Assembly: GCA_013203015.1 (NCBI GenBank)
Contig: JABMPO010000092.1
Coordinates: 1-5,855, forward strand
From: Fidelibacterota bacterium
GTDB taxonomy: Bacteria > Fidelibacterota > Marinisomatia > Marinisomatales > TCS56
DNA length: 5,855 bases
Direction: 5' to 3'
Each line of letters opens with the position of its first letter. The first letter of the stretch is position 1. A program made the position numbers and the translations under genes. This document shows positions 5,568 through 5,855 of this stretch, in pieces. Below the pieces are notes generated by a model, which did not search any database, was not told where the DNA came from, and was given only the letters and a program-made list of their open reading frames with translations.

Positions 5568-5855
5568 ATGGAAATTGCACTACGCTTTTTTACGATTGTT
5601 TCGATACTGCTGATTGCTGGATGTAGCTCATCCAAACCTGATTTTGCTCGAATTGCTCAAAGCGACCCGGATTGGCTAATTACCAGAGAAGATTCTCTTC
5701 TAAAAGCCACCCCTGACAATGATCATTTAAACCAGGCCTTGCTTAACGCGCATATTGGTCAGGGGCAGACAGCCTACGATGCCCGCGATTGGGAAACAGC
5801 TATCTTTCATTACCAGAGAATTCTCGAACGATCGCCCCATCACACCCAGGGCCGG
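5568..5855 (+). CDS. TPR-containing lipoprotein, C-terminus cut by window edge
   Basis: An open frame of 96 codons from the ATG at 5568 to the window end with no stop. The first 19 residues are a lipoprotein signal peptide: a short n-region with Arg6, a hydrophobic core, and the lipobox LIAGC with Cys19 as the lipidated residue (codon 5622-5624). Ser at +2 suggests outer-membrane rather than inner-membrane retention, if the enterobacterial rule holds in this organism. Residues about 54-96 form a tetratricopeptide repeat (ALLNAHIGQGQTAYDARDW and then ETAIFHYQRILERSPHHTQG), so the protein is probably a scaffold or assembly factor. TPR lipoproteins such as BamD have this architecture, but the sequence does not match BamD specifically. 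An in-frame TAA six codons upstream fixes the start. The leader is AT-rich with no Shine-Dalgarno. More TPR units are expected downstream. Confidence 0.85.
   Translation, partial: MEIALRFFTIVSILLIAGCSSSKPDFARIAQSDPDWLITREDSLLKATPDNDHLNQALLNAHIGQGQTAYDARDWETAIFHYQRILERSPHHTQGR

Overview
The window looks like chromosomal DNA of a Gram-negative (two-membrane) bacterium. An outer-membrane beta-barrel protein with a signal peptide and a C-terminal phenylalanine, a lipobox lipoprotein and a kinase of the WaaP/InaA lipopolysaccharide-kinase family all point that way. The barrel protein reads like the DcaP/porin-like family common in Bacteroidota and relatives. Together with the moderate GC content and the mix of Shine-Dalgarno and non-Shine-Dalgarno starts, this suggests the wider Bacteroidota/FCB neighbourhood (Marinimicrobia- or Calditrichota-like). 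That placement is an inference from protein style and is not firm. I see no phage, IS, CRISPR, tRNA or rRNA.

Layout. (1) Bases 1-677, minus: the N-terminal three quarters of an EamA/DMT-type membrane transporter, cut by the window edge. (2) 678-870: AT-rich divergent intergenic region. (3) 871-2091, plus: porin-like outer-membrane protein. (4) 2092-2262: cluster of short palindromes, then a strong bidirectional terminator. (5) 2263-2952, minus: four-helix membrane protein with a LiaF-like C-terminal domain carrying repeated IFGG motifs. (6) 3052-3846, plus: WaaP/InaA-type kinase. (7) 3829-4443, minus: class I SAM-dependent methyltransferase, overlapping the kinase tail to tail by 18 bases. 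(8) 4479-5435, minus: aldo/keto reductase, 35 bases upstream of the methyltransferase and probably co-transcribed with it. (9) 5436-5567: divergent intergenic region with a candidate promoter and a strong hairpin terminator. (10) 5568-5855, plus: start of a TPR lipoprotein, cut by the window edge.

Working together. Most genes concern the cell envelope: outer-membrane passage, a membrane-stress-type sensor, a glycolipid-type kinase, a lipoprotein and an inner-membrane exporter. The kinase/methyltransferase pair is the most suggestive small unit and could modify a surface glycan or lipid, but the sequence gives no substrate. I did not find a convincing new multi-gene system. The more unusual points are the palindrome cluster after the porin, the kinase/methyltransferase 3' overlap without a terminator, the misplaced Shine-Dalgarno before the kinase, and a terminator hairpin lying between two divergent genes.
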